DNA of 64,000 nt from Jackrogersella multiformis (taxonomy: Eukaryota; Ascomycota; Sordariomycetes; Xylariales; Hypoxylaceae). The notes below the pieces were generated by a model. That model was not told where the DNA came from and ran no database searches. It saw only the letters and a list, made by a program, of their open reading frames with translations. The position numbers and the translations under genes are program-made. Of this stretch, positions 1 through 11,074 are shown piece after piece. Where the stretch lies: NCBI GenBank assembly GCA_902806575.1, contig CADCXD010000004.1, forward strand, positions 62,001-126,000, written 5' to 3'. Position 1 is the first letter of the stretch; each line of letters starts with the position of its first letter.

Positions 1-765
1 GCACGTGAGGATACATATGCATCCTCTTACGACGATCTGATCGTCTCTCGCTGCAGGAAGGGGAGGGGGGGAAGGGACGGAATTGGAGACACGTGTCTAA
101 CGAGCACAAACTTATGTCGAGAGCCGCCAAGGAAGAGGAAGCTCGTGAATTAAGTATGAATTGAGATACTTACCATTGATCCATGGCGCTCCCAAAATGA
201 AAAAGGGAAATACATACCTATTCGTAGGTTCATGTGTACGACCGAATGGGGGAATAATTTGAGCGTTTGTAACTTATGTCGCTTTGATATAGGTCTTGGG
301 AGAGTATCAAGGAAGGCAGTAAGACAAATTGACTAATAATTCGTGGTAAGCGTTGCGGTGAGAGCAACGCTTTGCGATGCTTCATGCAAATTTGCGCTCA
401 CATGAGCTGCTTGTCAATTTACCCTGTCGGCGGGTTGAGGAAAATTAGATAGTAGGTATTTTGTGAGGGTTGTCTGCGGGTGTCCTTATATAAGTAGTTC
501 AAAAGCCGCCATAGCCATCCATTCTGTCAGTGGTATTTACTTACTTCGGGCTGCTTGGTGATAATGAGGGAGTCTATCATTTAGTCCACCAGTTCGAAGC
601 CAAAGGAATAGAAACTTTTGCCAGGATGATCCTTCGAGTTTTATCAGGCTTGGATACCTTGATGCTCCGTTCAACTCTCGTGCAACTCTTCTATATGATA
701 CATGATACCTTATACCTTGTGTTTCTTAATAGCTTCGCAGGTCTTGACCTATGTTCACTTAATAA

Positions 766-795
766 TCCATATCCATATTCATATCCATATCCATA
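766..795 (+). repeat. TCCATA hexamer microsatellite
   Basis: Five tandem 6-bp units read TCCATA, TCCATA, TTCATA, TCCATA, TCCATA. This is a simple sequence repeat in intergenic DNA. Confidence 0.9.
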
Positions 796-850
796 CGATT
801 GAAAGATCATGCCATACCTATACGAATCCGGTAAGATAATTGATGGGCGT

Positions 851-1108
851 CGCTAAAGTCGCTAAAACCGCTAAAGCACAGTACACCCATGACTCCAAGA
901 TTGTGGGTTATCTAAGTACTTAGATACGTAGGTAGGTGGATTCTTTGTTGTTGAGGACCATCCATGGATGTTTTTGTTTTTTCCTAGTTTCTTAGCACTG
1001 GAGAACTTAAGAAAGTAACGGGTCAGCGGGTTGGCGGGGATGAGACACTCTGACTGTCTGATACCGGCACCGTCCCCGATGCCAGTCCCCCGCTAAAGCC
1101 GCTAATAG
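851..1108 (+). repeat. two clusters of a 9-bp CGCTAAAGY repeat
   Basis: Three direct 9-bp units (CGCTAAAGT, CGCTAAAAC, CGCTAAAGC) lie at 851-877. Two more (CGCTAAAGC, CGCTAATAG) lie at 1091-1108 in the same orientation. Clustered short subterminal repeats are typical of cut-and-paste DNA transposons such as hAT elements. I see no transposase and no clear terminal inverted repeats, so a relic or MITE is only a guess. Confidence 0.5.
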
Positions 1109-1991
1109 CGAGATTAAAATAGGGAGGGGCTGCGAGCTACACAGCGGGGTCCCCTTAAAATCTAACCTTGTTAGGTCATAGCGCATCCCCAAAGTCCATC
1201 CAAAAGGATACCTATGCCACCGCCTAGATACCTACCTAGTGTAGTAGGTATGTACTCTTAGGTACCTTCCATATAGTGTATCTATGTACCTAGTTACCTA
1301 CATGCCTGCATGTTTACAGTGAGGCGGACACCATCCAATCACGCCAAGCAAATCAGGGTCAATATCTAGGTACTTACCTGCATACCAGGTAGGTACCTAT
1401 GTACTACGTAATACACTAGATACCTAGGTACCCAGGTTCTCTACATAAATCCATGGAATAAAGATATCAGGGTTTGAATTGGGGACGGACTAGGTAATTT
1501 CCTCATCGTCTACATTGGATAGTACCTCGGTGGTGTAAGTACTTAGGTAGATACACTAATTCTGCCCCGTTCCGAGTCTTGAGCAATCATAGATTCGAAT
1601 AGAACCCTCGTACGATGAGTAGGTACCTAGGTACTTGTGAAATGTTAAAAGGCCATTAGAGTTAGAGTTTCGAGCTTAAGCAGAGCTAGGGAGCTAACTC
1701 CACTAAACATCCTCGAAACCTGGCTCGGAAAGATCCCTTAAGGAAGTTGCCCCAGATGATTTAAAAGAGCAAGCCACCGAGTACAATAGCGCGGTTCGCT
1801 TCCTCCAACACACGAACAAAACCTTTCTCCGGTTTACATCACCCAGCAACAAACCACAACACTTTCGCTCTTTAATTCTAGATCTTTAGATCTTCGAATA
1901 CATATTCCGTGCCAACTACAGCCTACATCCTACAGCCTGCAGCACACATCTTTCAAATCAACATCTAAGACCACCCATTTTGACAGACAAG

Positions 1992-2292
1992 ATGAGATTC
2001 ACATTGCATCTTGCCAACATGACGGGTTCTCTTGATTCTCTTTGATCACGCGTCTTCCGGACCGGACGACATCTTTCGCTCATCCATCCTCTATCCCTTC
2101 TACAAACTCTAATAACACCCCTCTACCTTTAAACAACACTCTTAGTGGCGATTCTCATACTTGATGCGCCTTACTTCACCATCTCGCTCATACACGAGAG
2201 GTCCAACCGGAAACTTCGGGATCAATCGCAAGATTTTATTCTCATTCGCTATACCTACGTCACACAAGTCTAAGCCGCGTTGGAAGGGATAG
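1992..2292 (+). promoter_or_regulatory. leader with two upstream ORFs
   Basis: The presumed 5' leader of the SIW14-like gene contains two AUG-initiated uORFs. The first is at 1992-2045 (17 codons plus stop). The second is at 2164-2292 (42 codons plus stop) and ends five bases before the main ATG at 2298. The second uORF would place terminating ribosomes next to the main start, an arrangement that usually lowers or conditions translation. Whether the mRNA includes both depends on a transcription start I cannot see; an unrecognised leader intron could remove one. Confidence 0.5.
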
Positions 2293-2297
2293 AAAAG

Positions 2298-3074
2298 ATG
2301 CTATCCTGGCAACATCCAGTTTATGAAGGGGACCGGGCGTCTCCGCAAGACAAAAAAAGCATGGCTCATCATGACGAGGAACGACATAGATCACTACACA
2401 TGGTCGGCGTTAGAACGGAGTCTCATGTAATGCTCGGAGAAGCGGATATTTCCGCGAAGGACATCGCCGTTGAACGACCTCTGCCCATCACTAGCGCCTT
2501 ACCTATTAATTTTGCTATGGTACTTCCCGGCCTCTACCGAAGCGGTTATCCGCAGGCGCCGGATTATCCGTTCATGCACACCCTCAAACTTAAGACCATC
2601 GTCACCTTGGTCGGCAAGGAACTCCCCGATGGCTACCAGCAATTTATCGACGGCAACCGTATCAAGCACGAGATCTTCGACATGGCCGGCACGAAAAAGG
2701 CTGAGATTCCGGCGAAGACGATGCAGTCCATCATCGCAATTGTCGGCAATATGAAGAACTATCCCCTACTGATTCACTGCAACCAAGGCAAGCACCGGAC
2801 CGGGTGCGTCGTTGGTGTTCTTCGCAAGGCTAGTGAATGGGACACTGCTACCATCATCAAGGAGTATATCAAATTTGCCGAACCAAAGGTCAGGGAAACA
2901 GATGTGAACTACATTACCGACTTTAGCCTGTCCGACCTTAAGAGCACCGTGCAGTTACCAAGTCGCGCACCGTTCGTCCAGCGCACATTTTACGGCATGG
3001 TGATGCTGGCATCATTCAGCCTGTCAGTCTGGATGTACTCTACCACTAGACTCTTGCTACTCACAACAACTTGA
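2298..3074 (+). CDS. siw14: SIW14/OCA-type atypical dual-specificity phosphatase
   Basis: Single-exon gene of 258 aa. The phosphatase P-loop HCNQGKHRTG is at residues 160-169, with nucleophile Cys161 and Arg167. It is preceded by the family's typical NFAMVLPGLYRSGYP segment (71-85) and a KTIVTLVGKELP strand. This signature is characteristic of the plant and fungal atypical phosphatase group of yeast Siw14, which removes the 5-beta-phosphate of inositol pyrophosphates. A hydrophobic stretch at about 231-248 could be a C-terminal membrane anchor, which I do not associate with yeast Siw14. The first ATG of the frame is at 2298; a few upstream in-frame codons are open but lack an ATG. The N-terminal 60 residues are hydrophilic and probably disordered. 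The gene is convergent with the next one. Confidence 0.9.
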   Translation: MLSWQHPVYEGDRASPQDKKSMAHHDEERHRSLHMVGVRTESHVMLGEADISAKDIAVERPLPITSALPINFAMVLPGLYRSGYPQAPDYPFMHTLKLKTIVTLVGKELPDGYQQFIDGNRIKHEIFDMAGTKKAEIPAKTMQSIIAIVGNMKNYPLLIHCNQGKHRTGCVVGVLRKASEWDTATIIKEYIKFAEPKVRETDVNYITDFSLSDLKSTVQLPSRAPFVQRTFYGMVMLASFSLSVWMYSTTRLLLLTTT

Positions 3075-3768
3075 TACGGGATAATGCCACTATTTTACAA
3101 CAGTGCCATCGCCATCGAAAGAGCCATAAAAAACGCGGACGTAGCGTTTGATGTACCATTCAAGACGAGAACCGAAGGAAACCGGTTTGGAGGAGATTTT
3201 TTATTCAGCCTGTTATAGATTTGGAGCATGGAGTATGTCCGCCGCATTAATTGCATTCAGAGAGGCGCAGAAAGAGGGGACGGAAGACTTACGTTGTATA
3301 TGGCATCAAGACAAACAAAATTGGACCTATTTTAAGGGGTACACAGGATACAGGAGATTCATATGAGGTGGTCGGTTTAGGAGACTATCAAGTGCTGAGG
3401 AGTCTCCCGGCGTTTACTACGGATTGACATCAGGCGAATTCGTCGCATATTTCTTCTGTCTTCGGCATTTTCGACAATTGGCAATCACCGCGCATTAGAA
3501 TGGAACAGATGACAGAACTTGGAGGTTCGGGAATCGGATAAGACCAGGCTGATGGATTGTGGAGTCCTAGGACATATCAATTGAAGAGGCATTTCGAGGG
3601 AATTGTTTAATCATTCGGTGATATTTGTAAATGCGTGTGAACTAAGGCTCGGTAACGTGTTTTGTTCAGATACGTATAATGTCTGCGAGCACTGTAGTAA
3701 TCGTACAATGTCATGCATGCTCTGCTATGCTAATGGCTTTGGTTTGCCATTGAGGTCACTGGCCGGAT
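3075..3768. other. convergent intergenic region
   Basis: This 0.7-kb stretch lies between two converging genes and presumably holds both 3' UTRs. Short open frames at 3148-3366 and 3603-3848 show no domain, and the second overlaps the antisense of the next gene. Nothing else stands out. Confidence 0.6.
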
Positions 3769-4119
3769 TTACTCAACCCATCGCGGATTATCCCTTCTCT
3801 CCTCCTTTTCCTTCTCTCGGTCGCCTTTGGCATATACCCAACCGGTAGCTACTGTATTGACAGTGCCTATACCGACAGCAGTGCCCCTAACGATGCCCCT
3901 GATCGAGAAACGACTCATGAAGGCACCGGGCCGCCTCCTCATAGCTAGCAGAGCATAGGTGCCGCTAGCGGCGGCGGTTATGCCGGCACTGTCTATCTTA
4001 AAGCCCTGTAGGTTTGAGTAGCTGGAGAAGAGCAGGATGGGCACGAAGAGCATCGGCCGAACTTGTAAAGGACGGAAATGCAGGGCAGTTATCAGGGTTG
4101 CGAGACCCGTGGGCGCCAT
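3769..4119 (-). CDS. small fungal membrane protein of unknown function
   Basis: Uninterrupted 116-aa frame starting at the ATG at 4119 (MAPTGLATLITALHF). A further in-frame ATG seven codons upstream is possible. Three hydrophobic segments can be seen: about 28-42 (MLFVPILLFSSYSNL), 50-66 (SAGITAAASGTYALLAM) and 80-102 (the GIVRGTAVGIG region). A very basic MRRRPG turn follows the second. The tail is highly charged and ends RRDNPRWVE. The codon use, the hydrophobic and charged layout and the family feel (glycine/alanine-rich helices around an RRRP turn) argue for a real small organellar or ER membrane protein conserved in fungi. I do not recognise a named family and assign no function. It shares a 1.2-kb divergent promoter region with the J-protein gene. 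Confidence 0.7.
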   Translation of the reverse strand: MAPTGLATLITALHFRPLQVRPMLFVPILLFSSYSNLQGFKIDSAGITAAASGTYALLAMRRRPGAFMSRFSIRGIVRGTAVGIGTVNTVATGWVYAKGDREKEKEERRDNPRWVE

Positions 4120-5346
4120 GGAGGAGTCTATTATATGCATTAGCTACCCAGATAGATCCTCATCTAACTAAAATAAAAATGCAAGTATTATTAGGAAATT
4201 TTATAAACATAAGAAAGAAGGAGGCATACGTACTGCCCCATGCTTCAAGGTATTCTCTTATAGATTTGGGAGGTTCTGTTGATGCCATGTTTGAGAAGCC
4301 GTTTGCAAATCTTTGTGTGTAGTTACCAGCGAGTTATTATTTTCGTAGGGCTTAAAATTTTTGATTTTTTTTAAAATTATTAGAAGAATGACAGGCTGGT
4401 GTATGATCTGGTACAATATTGATAGAAGCAGTTGCCTAAGTATTGTTTTATGTTGTTTCGTGCTAATACCCTGAGCTTGTATAGAGTCGATCTCAAGAAA
4501 AATGAAGCTTGACTGGTCAATGATGACGATGAGGCTCAATCCGAGCTAGATAATCCCTGTTATTCTATTGGGAGAAACAGACATACCTTAGTACCTACGT
4601 ACCTAACTTCAGTGGGGCAATAAATATAGCTGGTGTATCTTTTATGTATATAGACTTGTAAATACATACACTACCTAGTATCACCATGTGTATTTGGTAT
4701 TTGTCAGGTGGATGGCGGTATCAGTCTATCGGGGTTATCAGAAGCACTACCTAGGTAAGCCACAACTAGCCCCAGCGACTGGATCTCACCAAGGCAATCC
4801 AGGCAATCCAGGCAACCGAGACCTGTTTTGAAGCCACTTTGCAATTACCAAGTACCTTAGGTACCAGGGTACGCTAAGAAAAATACCAAGTAAGACGTAC
4901 CTACCTTCTAAAGATCAGAGATCAGAAATCATAATTCAGAACTTACGAGTATCGTATTTTTATCTTCAGCCTCAATTCTCAATTCGACCAACAATTTCGA
5001 TTTCGATTTCAATTTCAATTGTCTTCATTCCCTAATCTAATTTGGCCGCTCCTTCCACCTTGCGGCCTATAGACCACGGTTCCGTCCAACTTGTTTAATC
5101 ACACATTCCGGTCTGTGCATCCATTTATCGCTTCGGTCCAAAACATAGAGCCTTGCATACGTACCTAGGTAGATACTACCTGCACTAGGTAAGGCACCTT
5201 AGATATTCACCTACTTCGATACCAATCCGAGCCTCAACACGAAACAACTAAGCCCTCGGAAGACGAAGCAACGGTAATCCCTTATATAATCTACCTACGC
5301 ATACCTAGGAACACATCCGCCCTTCCGAGCACGGTCTCTCACGACC
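4120..5346. other. divergent promoter region
   Basis: About 1.2 kb between divergent genes. It contains a TACCTAGGTA palindrome at 4748-4757 and another at 5162-5171, plus several degenerate ACCTAGGT/GGTACC blocks. The last 400 bases are rich in pyrimidines and CAAC, as expected for a fungal leader. No supported gene. Confidence 0.6.
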
Positions 5347-6510
5347 ATGCCTAGCGCAACATCCTCCGGCGCCGACGCCTCGTCGGGCGGGTCGGCGCGG
5401 CCACGGGAGCACAACCAGGGAAACCAGGAGCGAAAGTACACCCCCGACCAGAAGGCTGCGGTCATGCGGATTAGGCGGTGTAAGGCGACGGCCTTCTACG
5501 ACATCCTAGACCTCGAGGCCACGCGGAAGACGTGCAGCGACGCTGACATCAAGAAGGCCTACCGCAAGCAGTCCCTGCTAACGCATCCCGACAAGAATGG
5601 CCACGAGCACGCCGACGAGGCTTTCAAGATGGTCAGCCGTGCTTTCGGCGTGCTGGGCGACAAGGAGAAGCGCGAGAAGTTCGATCGCTTCGGTACGGAT
5701 CCGGACAGTAGGTTCGAGAGCGCTAGGGCCCAGGCCGGTAATCCCTTCAGCGGCTTCGCCGGCGCGAGGCCGGGGGGAGGAGGTCCGGGGGCAGGGTTCG
5801 GCGGTGGAGGTATGTGGGACGATGAAATTAGCCCGGAAGAGATGTTCCAGCGGTTCTTCGGGGGCGGTTTTGGTGGTCCGTTCGGAGGTGAGTCCAGATA
5901 TCTTTCCTCCCTTCCATCACGCGGAGAGAAAAAAGGGAGAAAAGGACGTAACTACTAACACATACCAGGGTTTGATGCGGGGCCACAATTCGTTTTTAAC
6001 ATCGGCGGCAACAGAGGCTTTCGCGTACATCAGATGGGAGGCGCGGGTCCGCGGAGGAGACCGAGAGAAGCCGAGCAGCAACGGCCGCAAACTGGCTGGG
6101 ACACGCTCATCAGCCTACTTCCGATCCTCTTCCTCTTCATCTTCCCGTTACTTTCGTCCATCTTCTCCGGCGGAGAACCTCAACCGGCGGTGCCGTCGAT
6201 GGTGTTCGACGCCGCGATGCCGCCCCTCACGCACCACCGGACTACGCCTAAACTCGGCGTCGACTACTACGTCGACCCGGCAGAGGTCGTCGGCTGGAAC
6301 GACTACAAGTTCCGCCAGTTGGACAAAGAAGCCGAGGTTGGGTTCGTCCGAGCCCTGCGCCGCCGCTGCGACACCGAGATGCGTACGAAGCGGGATCTGA
6401 TCGATAAGGCTCAGGGCTGGTTCTTCCCGGACCCCGATAAGATGAAGATCGCTGACCAGTTCGAGATGACGTCGTGCAGGCGTATGGATTTCCTGGGCAT
6501 CTCGCGGTAG
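5347..6510 (+). CDS. DNAJB12/Hlj1-like ER membrane J-protein
   Basis: Two exons, 5347-5887 and 5969-6510, give 360 aa. The 81-nt intron has a GTGAGT donor, a TACTAAC branch site at 5953-5959 and a CAG acceptor. The J-domain spans about residues 48-118 (AFYDILDLEAT to FDRFGTDPD) with the HPD tripeptide at 80-82 that stimulates Hsp70 ATPase. A Gly/Phe-rich linker (about 130-182) follows. Next come the GPQFVFNIGG and FRVHQMGG elements typical of the DNAJB12/B14 family, one transmembrane helix (about 226-246, ISLLPILFLFIFPLLSSIF) and a C-terminal DUF1977-type domain ending in CRRMDFLGISR. By family knowledge it sits in the ER membrane with the J-domain facing the cytosol and works with Hsp70 in ER-associated degradation. 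Without the intron, exon 1 runs into a stop at 5956-5958. Confidence 0.95.
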
Positions 6511-7470
6511 CCCGGCTTCGTGAGGCGGAAACCGGTTGTAATATTCTTCTTTCATCGAGAGTGGAGCGCCTCAGTATACCAGACATCCGTGTGTACGCAT
6601 GTGCATCTATCTCTGGGGTTGGAGAAGGGGAGAGTGAGAAAGACGAACTTAGGTAGACATCAGCATTAAAAAAGCAAGCAAACAGTTGAGCTAGACGAGG
6701 ACCGTTCTCAACCACCACTTAATGAAACCAACTGCCATTATTAGAAGGGGGGGATTGTTAAATGATTTGCTAGGCGTTGGGAAGGGGACGAGGAAAGGAA
6801 GTTAGGAATCATAGCATCCATATATGTAGGTATCTTCTAGCGACTTCGAGGAGTCGAGCTGCGGAAGTGAATCTTGAGTTGGCATTGTATTGTATGTTCC
6901 TTGCTATCATACCAACCTAGGTACTTGGAGTTATAGGCATACATGCAATCTCGCGCATAACAGAGTCGTGGCACGTCTATACGTGTGCCTAACCATCTAC
7001 ACATGCATATTCCAATCCTGTGGACAACCTCCTGTTTCTAAGACGTGTTGATTCAATCCTTAATCCTAAGACGAGGAAGCTTCAAAAGACCCCCGAGGCT
7101 GAACTACCTCAGGTAGTTTAACCTCGAGGCTTTCGGTAGATTTGGAGTCTAATTCATGACGGCTTAAGCAGGTTTTCCTCATCCCTTCCCCTTAAAGTTT
7201 ATTCCTTCAACTCTACCTAGCACGCGTGGTAGCAATCAAATTAGAACAATACATGGCATGGCCGGATGACCGATTCGAATGTTTTTATTACATTCTCTAC
7301 CTAGGTACACAATGCTTAGGTAGGTTCTAAATGCTGCCTTAATCTATCTCTTTATCCCCTTCCCTTGGAACTAATGCATATGCCTAGGCTGTTGCGTCCA
7401 AATATAGACTAGCAACGTTCATACACAGCTTATACGCAACTTTATACACCTGCCGATTCGACTCATCCTC
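6511..7470. other. convergent intergenic region
   Basis: About 1 kb between the 3' ends of the J-protein and PP2C genes. It has a TACCTAGGTA palindrome at 7298-7307 and degenerate copies near 6915. I see no gene; the open frames overlapping the left edge are antisense shadows of the J-protein. Confidence 0.6.
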
Positions 7471-9503
7471 CTACCTTATACCTCGCCGTGGATCCAAAGC
7501 TTCATTGCGTCTAAAATCCCGGATCTCCTTGGTGCCCAAGCTCCCCAATCCGCCCTCGCTTCTCCGCTCCCAGCCGCCGAGCCGGACCACGAGACACGTC
7601 GCGTTATCACCGTCATTACTAACCTCGGTAGCGTACGCCACCACGTCTCTGGCGCCTTGTTCCGGCGTCTTCGCCTCCTTAACCACGTCGACGATCTCCT
7701 GGTCGCTCAGCGTGCCTGAGACGCCGTCGGACATGAGCACGATGAAGCTGTACTGGGCGGGCCCCAGCTCCGTGCGGGTGATCTCGGGCTCGGCGGAGAC
7801 GCCCATGCGCTTGGACGCCATGTCCCCGAAAGCCCGCGAGTTGGCGAGGCCCTGGATTCGTTCCTCGCCGAAAGAGTCCGTCACAAAAGACGCTGCAAAT
7901 CGGCGCAGCCGGTGGGACTCGTTCGGGGAGCTTGGATGGTGGTCCGAGGTTAAGGGACGAGGGAGCCCGGTGACGGTTTCGCACAGGAGGATGCGCGTGT
8001 CGCCCACATGGCCGACTAAGAGCGTGGAGCTTGCTGCCGGGTGCCAGAACGGCGCGGGCGTCGGCGTCGAGATGAGAGCGACCGAAGCCGTCGACCCCCC
8101 TTTAAATCGCGTGCGCCCGCCTATGCCCTGGCCGGACGGGGGTATATGGTGCGGCTTTCCCAACACTTCGTCGAAGTTCAAGGCAGCGTCGGCTATGTAA
8201 GGATCGTCCGGGTCTGGCTTGCGGGCTTGAGCCGCGACGAAGTCGAGGTCGGCGCGGAGAAATGCGTACGTGAGAACGGACTCGACACTAACGGACGGTT
8301 CATGAGAACCGTGATCATGTTTCATGTGGAAATAAGGAGGATGAAAGCGTCGGAAATATCCGCCTATGGTGCTTTTGTATTCTCCTATGAGTTCCTTTTG
8401 CAGTCGCAGGGCCTTGGAGTGCGAGGCTTTTGCTGGGACAGGTCGGGCGCCTTCGATAGCATCGGCATTGTCGACTTCCTGTATTGCTCCGTGCTTATCT
8501 ATTTTGGGGATATGGGCTTTGGCCGCAGCAGCCTCCGAACCCTTAATATCCAACTGGTCCAGTTCCTTCTGTCCACCCTCTTCGGCGTCGGACAGAATGC
8601 GAGTAGATACTCCGATGGAGCCCGTATCCGGTTTCTTGCCCTTTCGCAGAGCCCGGAGGCTGCTCTTTAGCTCGAACTCCTCAGCTGCCTCTTCGATATA
8701 GCCGTGGAGCTCATCTCGTAGGAAGTCGCTGCATTGCGTCCCTCCGTGGCCGTCGAAAACTCCGAAGTAGAAGATCTGGGGGTCTCCATATGCGCTATCG
8801 GCCGAAGTCCCCTCACCCGTCTTGTTCATGGCACTTCTGACCAGGCTGATAGGGGCGCGCTTTGCGAACGCGGGCATGTCGATCGTGCCCGCCTGGTTAG
8901 TGTCTTCATTGTAAGGTCGGGAACCCCTCGAGTCGGCGGCTCCGAAGTGGTGCTTGGCGCTACGCAGGGGTATGCGAACGACGGTCAGGTCGCGGTTAGA
9001 CGGAAGATGAGGCGGAGACACGGGCGCCGCACCGGAGTTCGAGGTATGGGGCGCGGCAGCCGAACGAGGCAGCTTGTGGTGAGGGCCAGTCGGGGCACGC
9101 GAATCCGGATGTAACGAAGAGGATGGGATGTGTGTTACGAAATACGTGTGAAAACCACGTTGAACATGGCGAGGAGAGGATGTAACCTGAGAGCTCTGAG
9201 GTTGGACGTGAGACGACGTCGTATTTGCATCTTGCGCCACGGAAAATGATCTAGAAGGTGGCTTTGATGTTATACACCTCGGAGCAGTTCGGTACGTATA
9301 TGTACGTGTCCGTGCGTCGAAGAAGGTTGCGATGAAGCCTGTATAGAGAGGGAGAGATGAGATCTCATTAGCTAAGTTCGGGACTTTGACGTAGGTCTAA
9401 AACACGCGTCATGCATATGAGTCCTCGACTACACGAGTGGCTAAAACTAACCATATGTATCATCTAAGGACCAGCTCTTCGGTGGTCCACGGCTTAGACG
9501 CAT
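7471..9503 (-). CDS. ptc6: PTC6-like mitochondrial protein phosphatase 2C
   Basis: Exons in coding order 9503-9452 and 9338-7471 (113-nt intron, GTTAGT donor, TACAG acceptor) give 639 aa. The main open frame has no ATG before the PP2C core. The short first exon supplies the start ATG at 9503, and the splice phase fits exactly. The N-terminal 50 residues are then rich in Arg, Ser and Thr and nearly free of acidic residues after position 26 (RTRTYTYRTAPR, then KPPSRSFS), consistent with a mitochondrial presequence. The PP2C metal and catalytic motifs are all present: RPYNED (about 159-163), FDGHGG (212-217), GSTAS, GHVGDTR, LTSDHHPS, ANSRAFGD, LMSDGVSG and DGDNAT. A long low-complexity insert after DGHGG is usual for this family. 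Yeast Ptc6 dephosphorylates the E1-alpha subunit of pyruvate dehydrogenase and takes part in mitophagy; the role here is inferred. Confidence 0.92.
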
Positions 9504-11074
9504 GGCAACGTAGAAATGCTCTAAGAGCAAGCGGGGGTTATGTGTTGTATCAAGCTTCACGATAGGCGCACTATATCCATCAGGTCCACACCTATCAAGG
9601 TATAGAAGTCTACCTAGACTAGGTACCTAGGTATGATGTATGATTTAAGTTTGAGAGACTCGATAATAGTTGGCAGCACCTATAGGGCCCAGCCCGGGGG
9701 TATCGTTTCGTCAGGGGTAACAGAGGAAGACAGCGATGCGATTTGACGTAGGTATTCGCGAATAGGAAGATTTTAGACGTCAATTGATGAAAACCGAGAA
9801 GGGACGACTAAGAAGAACAAGTAGACCATGTATATATATAAATTCTATGAGCATCAGATTCGACAGGAAATAACGAGAAATATTATATACCTAGCCTAGG
9901 TAGAATCAAGCTTATTTGTTGGGAAGAGAATTATGGCTTAGGAAGGGATAGGGAAGTGGAAGCAGAAGTGGAAGCGGAAGTGGAAGCGAAAGCGGAAGCA
10001 TCCATTTGCCTGAGGCTTAGGATAGAACGATGCAACAATAGGTACCTACTTAATCTGTAGGTAGTGGTTGTCGCTCCCCAACCCGACTCTCTGGGCCGCT
10101 GGACGGCGGAAGACCCACTAAGTTCTAGGTAGCACTAATCCCTTAGGTAAGGCAATAGTAATGAATGACAGCCCAGTGACCCGGTTCCCAAGGTACCTAT
10201 ATGTAAATAAAGGGTAGGTACCACTAGGCATTACCTAGGTACTTTATGTAGGTAGGTACCTAATTGTGCAAACATGCACTATGCCGTCATAACTGAGCAC
10301 CAACCATGCGGGGCTGTTACCTAGGTACTAAGACTTCCTTGGCTTTCCATTGGGGATCTATCAAGGATAAGATAAGATACCTAGGTACCGCAGGGCGGCG
10401 CCATAAACTCACCAATTTACTCGTCACTTTTGTCACCTTCGACCTTTCGTCACTTTACTTCAGGTTACTCACAACATCAACGATTCATGTATATCGCACT
10501 ACATCAACTACATCAACTGTTGCTATAACCAAAGAAAATATAATCACCAATCACAGGTCTCATAGACGACTTGATTGATTGATTCGTTCATTCATTCATA
10601 TGCTATCCCGGCTCCACATCTAAAAAGGGTTACATTCTCTCAAAGACGACGGCGCCGATCCGGCAAAGATTCAGGTCTTATGTGACATCCACCTTGCACT
10701 TGCACCCATCCATCACCCATCACCATCCGACGGACGCGGGCACACGGCAGAGACTAGCGTGCTACCAATACCTTGAGCCTAGAGCTGCTTCATGACACCT
10801 TACTTATATTTCTCCTCTCTTGGTGGATTCTTACACACGCACACATTCGCGCATAATCCCCAAGGTTCCCCAAGGTTCGCACTCCCGGTAGCACCCGTGG
10901 CCGGACTATGTCTATTTCAAACGTCGGATCTGTCATATTACATCTCGTTGTATTCCTTACAACCCTCGTCAACTTCCACTCGGCACTATCTCACGTTGAA
11001 CCTGTCTTACTCATCGGCATTTACATAATATCTAAGCTCCTCACCCGGACCCCCGACGACTTTTGCATGCTAAA
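9504..11074. other. divergent promoter region with simple repeats
   Basis: This 1.6-kb divergent region contains a GGAAGY hexamer tract (9952-9999), exact TACCTAGGTA palindromes at 9624-9633, 10232-10241, 10318-10327 and 10378-10387, and a GATT/ATTC tetranucleotide run near 10571-10599. A 90-residue frame at 10306-10578 is built across two of the palindromes and shows no domain, so it is not called. The last 400 bases are probably the leader of the TDT transporter gene. Confidence 0.6.
9952..9999 (+). repeat. GGAAGY hexamer tandem repeat
   Basis: Eight consecutive 6-bp units alternate mostly GGAAGT and GGAAGC, with single-base variants AGAAGT and GAAAGC. The tract is purine-only on this strand apart from the T/C at each sixth position. 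Confidence 0.9.

Larger units (their letters stand above)
1..1991. other. intergenic region upstream of the SIW14-like gene
   Basis: I see no supported gene here. The stretch holds a 5-unit TCCATA hexamer run (766-795), two clusters of a 9-bp CGCTAAAGY repeat (851-877 and 1091-1108), and exact TACCTAGGTA palindromes at 1421-1430 and 1624-1633. Pyrimidine-rich, CAAC-rich sequence from about 1800 onward looks like the leader of the downstream gene. A 90-residue open frame at 530-802 has no recognisable domain and its C-terminus is encoded by the hexamer repeat, so I do not call it. Confidence 0.7.

Noticed and set aside
530..802. 90-residue open frame
   Set aside because: Its tail is encoded by the TCCATA microsatellite, and there is no domain and no coding-like composition.
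10306..10578. 90-residue open frame upstream of the TDT gene
   Set aside because: It is built across two TACCTAGGTA palindromes and a repetitive ACATCAAC stretch; it is more likely leader or intergenic DNA.
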